Shown here: in pieces, positions 46,894-49,146 of the stretch | Position numbering within the stretch: the stretch's first letter is position 1 | How the letters are laid out: each line of letters starts with the position of its first letter | Assembly: GCA_027577415.1 (NCBI GenBank) | Contig: JANBQS010000037.1 | Location: 1 to 49,146 of the forward strand | DNA: 49,146 nucleotides | Reading direction: 5' to 3' | Source of the DNA: Coemansia sp. RSA 922 | Taxonomy: Eukaryota; Kickxellomycota; Kickxellomycetes; Kickxellales; Kickxellaceae | Program-made: the position numbers and the translations under genes | Notes under the pieces: generated by a model | What the model was told of the DNA's origin: nothing | Database searches by the model: none | Seen by the model: the letters and a program-made list of their open reading frames with translations, nothing else

Positions 46894-47153
46894 CTAAACG
46901 TAAGATATTGTCAAACGTTACGCTAAAAAGCATTTATAGTATTGTCCTCGTGTGAATATGATAATCGTATGTAGCGAAATTCTTGGCGCTACTCGGTTAT
47001 CCGCATACAAACATATCGCGTGGTGTTTGTTGACAAAAGCATAGTCCGCTTTTTGGAGGAAAAGGGGGGTATTTGGTGGTGACACAACATCAAACTTTAT
47101 ATTGCACACAAGTATAAAAATAGGGAATGTGCAAAAAAAATCAACGTACGTAC
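46894..47153. other. Spacer: 3' region of the protease gene and promoter of secreted protein 4
   Basis: AT-rich 260 bp between two minus-strand genes. No coding signal. Confidence 0.4.
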
Positions 47154-48344
47154 TTATGCGGCAACAAAGGCGGCGACGGATCCAAGGACAGCAACGGCCA
47201 GAGCGAGGCTAGAGCTGCCCGAGGAGGCAGGGCTGCCGTTGCCAGGTGGGAAGAGCGGGGGGATAGAAGGCCTGGAAATAGAAATGACACCATCGTCGTT
47301 GCTATCGTCAGTCGGGGTCTCGTCATTCTTGTCATCTTCAGTAGGAGTAGTGCGAGTAGAAGTCTTGGAGGACTTGGTCGACGACGGCTTAGTTGCCGGT
47401 GGCTTGGACGACGACGACGGAGTGTCAGGGCTGGGACCCGAGCCGGATCCAGCAATGGTGATGCTGTCAGCATCGAGGTTGGCGGACTGCGCGATCCAGG
47501 GGATATAGGGCGAGATACGAGTGTAGTATCCTGGGATACCAGCCTGGGCGCACAGACCCTCGGGGTTCTTTGAGTTGATGGGGCCAAAGCTAGTAAGACC
47601 CAGCAGAGCGGTACCATCAGCGCTGCCCTTAGCGGGGATAGCCAGAGGTCCACCGCTGTCTCCGTTGCAAGTGTCCTTTCCGACCTTTCCGTCCGTGCAC
47701 AGAACGTAGTTGGGATCAAATCCAGGAGAGTTAGACCTGCAGAACGAAGTAGTACCGAGGTTCAGATCAACCTGCATCAGCACATCGGCGATAGCAGTCT
47801 TGCTGTAAGGGTCGATGAGACCAAAGCCAGCAGCTGTGACGGTAGCCGCAGCGTCGTACGACCCAGAGAGAATCTTGGCCTTTGTGGCTGTGGTATCGGG
47901 GACGTTGCTCGACAGGATAAGCAGGGCAATGTCGCTACGCAGAGTACGCATGTTGAACGACGGGTGAGTAATAATGCGAGACACGGAGTAGCCCTTGAAC
48001 AGAACAGTGGGGTCGGGCGTGGTGTGGGTGAATCCAACTTGGAGCTGGGCCGCAGTGTACTTGACGGTGTCGCTGGCATACACACAGTGAGCTGCAGTCA
48101 GCACGACGTTGGGCGCGATGAGAGAGCCAGTGCAGGCCGAGCCGCCGAGGACGGGATGGCTACCCTCGATGTATGAAATGTACTGGAAAGCAGTGCTTGG
48201 TGCGGGTTGGCCACCGATAATGCGGGGCGCCGCATCAGTCAGCTCACGCTTGGGGAACTTGCCCTCAGGGATAACAGTAGAAGAAACAAGGGCCGAGGCA
48301 GCCAGAATCGCAGCCACGCAGCTAGAAACAGTAAGCGAGTACAT
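47154..48344 (-). CDS. Secreted trypsin-like serine protease (S1) with GPI-type tail
   Basis: The 396-residue product has a signal peptide (about 1-22) and a propeptide cut before I42-I-G-G (R41 is the activation site). The S1 domain runs to about 287. The catalytic triad is H86 (LTAAHC), D138 (SDIALL) and S230 (GDSGGP). D224, six residues before the Ser, gives trypsin-like Arg/Lys preference. Cysteine pairs 71/87, 202/216 and 226/265 match chymotrypsin-fold disulphides. After the domain comes a Ser/Thr/Pro/Asp-rich stalk (about 300-370) and a hydrophobic C-terminus (380-396) preceded by small residues, a GPI-anchor layout. Trypsins are unusual in most fungi but numerous in some insect- and animal-associated lineages. 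A surface-bound digestive or host-directed protease is the likely role; that is inference. Confidence 0.93.
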   Translation of the reverse strand: MYSLTVSSCVAAILAASALVSSTVIPEGKFPKRELTDAAPRIIGGQPAPSTAFQYISYIEGSHPVLGGSACTGSLIAPNVVLTAAHCVYASDTVKYTAAQLQVGFTHTTPDPTVLFKGYSVSRIITHPSFNMRTLRSDIALLILSSNVPDTTATKAKILSGSYDAAATVTAAGFGLIDPYSKTAIADVLMQVDLNLGTTSFCRSNSPGFDPNYVLCTDGKVGKDTCNGDSGGPLAIPAKGSADGTALLGLTSFGPINSKNPEGLCAQAGIPGYYTRISPYIPWIAQSANLDADSITIAGSGSGPSPDTPSSSSKPPATKPSSTKSSKTSTRTTPTEDDKNDETPTDDSNDDGVISISRPSIPPLFPPGNGSPASSGSSSLALAVAVLGSVAAFVAA

Positions 48345-49011
48345 TAGATATTAGAGTTGGACCACACCAAATAAAAAAAAAGGGAGATGGGGAATAGGTA
48401 TGCGATTAAAAAAAGAAAGAACGAACGGAAGGTATTTTGAGAACTGAGAGGGTCCGTCCCAATGCAAGGTTATTTTTATGTCCTCGCTGACGCAACGGAA
48501 AACAGCGCAGCAAAGCACCAGCTGTCCTGAAAGCAAGAGGGTGTCAATCTCCAATTGCTGACAACCTCACGAGCGATCGTCGTCAATTTAGCCTACACTT
48601 ACAAATGCATTGGGGGGAATGTCGATCTGCAAACACAGAGGACCTGCTTGCTTTGATTTTTTCCAGTAGAAGCCAGCCAATGGGAACCATGTGCTTTTCC
48701 CCAATTTCAGGATTTACAGAAGAATAACATCTGGATTGCATGTGGACCGCTAATAGTTCTTCTCCGTCCTGCAAGACTGATAGCCAGTTTGGATTTAAAA
48801 ATATATAGATGGATGGCTGATAGATTCTCAGAGAAGAGATAGCACTGCGAGAGTCAAATCCGCCAGATGTCAGCCCAAGACACTTGTGCGATTGTATTAA
48901 CGCCTTCCATTTTTAGACCTTTGAAAATTTTTTAGCCTGGTAGCTTGGCTTTGATATCATTGAACTGTTGACGCATATAAAAAATAAATAACAATAAAAG
49001 CAAATAATCAC
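48345..49011. other. Spacer: protease promoter and 3' UTR of the edge gene
   Basis: About 670 bp between two minus-strand genes. A C/T-rich leader precedes the protease ATG on the minus strand. An AT-rich TATTTATTTTTTATATG stretch near 48,975-48,995 is the likely polyadenylation region of the edge gene. No gene is visible. Confidence 0.4.
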
Positions 49012-49146
49012 TTATCGCGGGCGCTTATGTAAGTGACGACCCCGTTCCTTTGGTCTCGTTGATGGCTGGTGTGGGTGTTCTTGCTGAGCAAACGCGTATC
49101 CGGTATACGGCTGAACGGAACCGTCTTCGAGATAATAAATAGACGA
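49012..49146 (-). CDS. 3' end of a gene leaving the window
   Basis: On the minus strand a frame is open from the window edge for 44 codons to a TAA at 49012. It reads SSIYYLEDGSVQPYTGYAFA and ends in a basic, His/Arg/Pro-rich tail (...RHLHKRPR). The composition and the AT-rich poly(A)-like sequence right after the stop suggest real coding sequence. Too little is present to name a family. Confidence 0.45.
   Translation of the reverse strand, partial: SSIYYLEDGSVQPYTGYAFAQQEHPHQPSTRPKERGRHLHKRPR

Noticed and set aside
1..49146. tRNA, rRNA and CRISPR arrays
   Set aside because: No B-box-like GGTTCGANTCC sequence in a cloverleaf context, no rRNA-like stretch and no regularly spaced direct repeats were seen on reading; a tRNAscan/Infernal run would settle this.

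Overview
The window looks like nuclear DNA of an early-diverging fungus. My best guess is Kickxellomycotina (Coemansia/Linderina-like). The reasons are: a cytoplasmic dynein heavy chain of 4,765 residues in one uninterrupted exon; intron-poor genes with pyrimidine-rich 5' leaders, one leader carrying a TACTAAC branch site; GPI-anchored Ser-rich surface proteins; a trypsin-like S1 protease with a GPI-type tail; and a family of F-box-like/LRR-like proteins (signature ...GDD..F.GNSATL...) that I associate from memory with Kickxellales. The family link and the taxonomy are inference; no database was searched.

Region 1 (1-23.4 kb) is gene-dense and conserved-looking. It holds two small GPI-type surface proteins, the 14.3 kb dynein heavy chain gene, a third GPI-type protein related to the first, and an 1,810-residue ABCC/MRP-type ABC transporter whose leader probably contains an 81-nt intron ending three bases before the ATG. 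The dynein gene shows a strong internal rise in G/C at third codon positions (about 11-14.7 kb), which creates very long spurious antisense ORFs.

Region 2 (23.4-39 kb) is AT-rich, gene-poor and decaying. It holds a small membrane protein, three orphan intracellular proteins of 102-114 residues, a 50-residue zinc-finger protein, an intact 558-residue F-box-like protein with at least two broken relatives, a stop-interrupted HD-domain phosphohydrolase remnant, an unusual kinase-like protein, and three copies of a ~200-bp terminal-inverted-repeat element (MITE). One MITE copy abuts the stop codon of the F-box-like gene and itself carries a nested 220-bp insertion flanked by an exact 8-bp duplication. 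Several of the small genes share one layout: a TATAAAA-type box about 90-125 bp before the ATG.

Region 3 (39-49 kb) begins with a tail-to-tail pair: a Siw14/OCA-type phosphatase-like protein that lacks the catalytic Arg, and a single-pass membrane protein with a proline-rich cytoplasmic tail. A cluster of four related small secreted two-cysteine proteins follows, two of them products of a recent ~1.1 kb tandem duplication. Inside the cluster sits a 5'-truncated Fanzor (eukaryotic TnpB-like) ORF with an altered RuvC-III motif. Then come the secreted, probably GPI-anchored trypsin-like protease and the 3' end of a gene leaving the window. The most unusual material is the secreted-protein array with the degenerate Fanzor beside it, and the MITE-rich nursery of TATA-driven orphan small genes.
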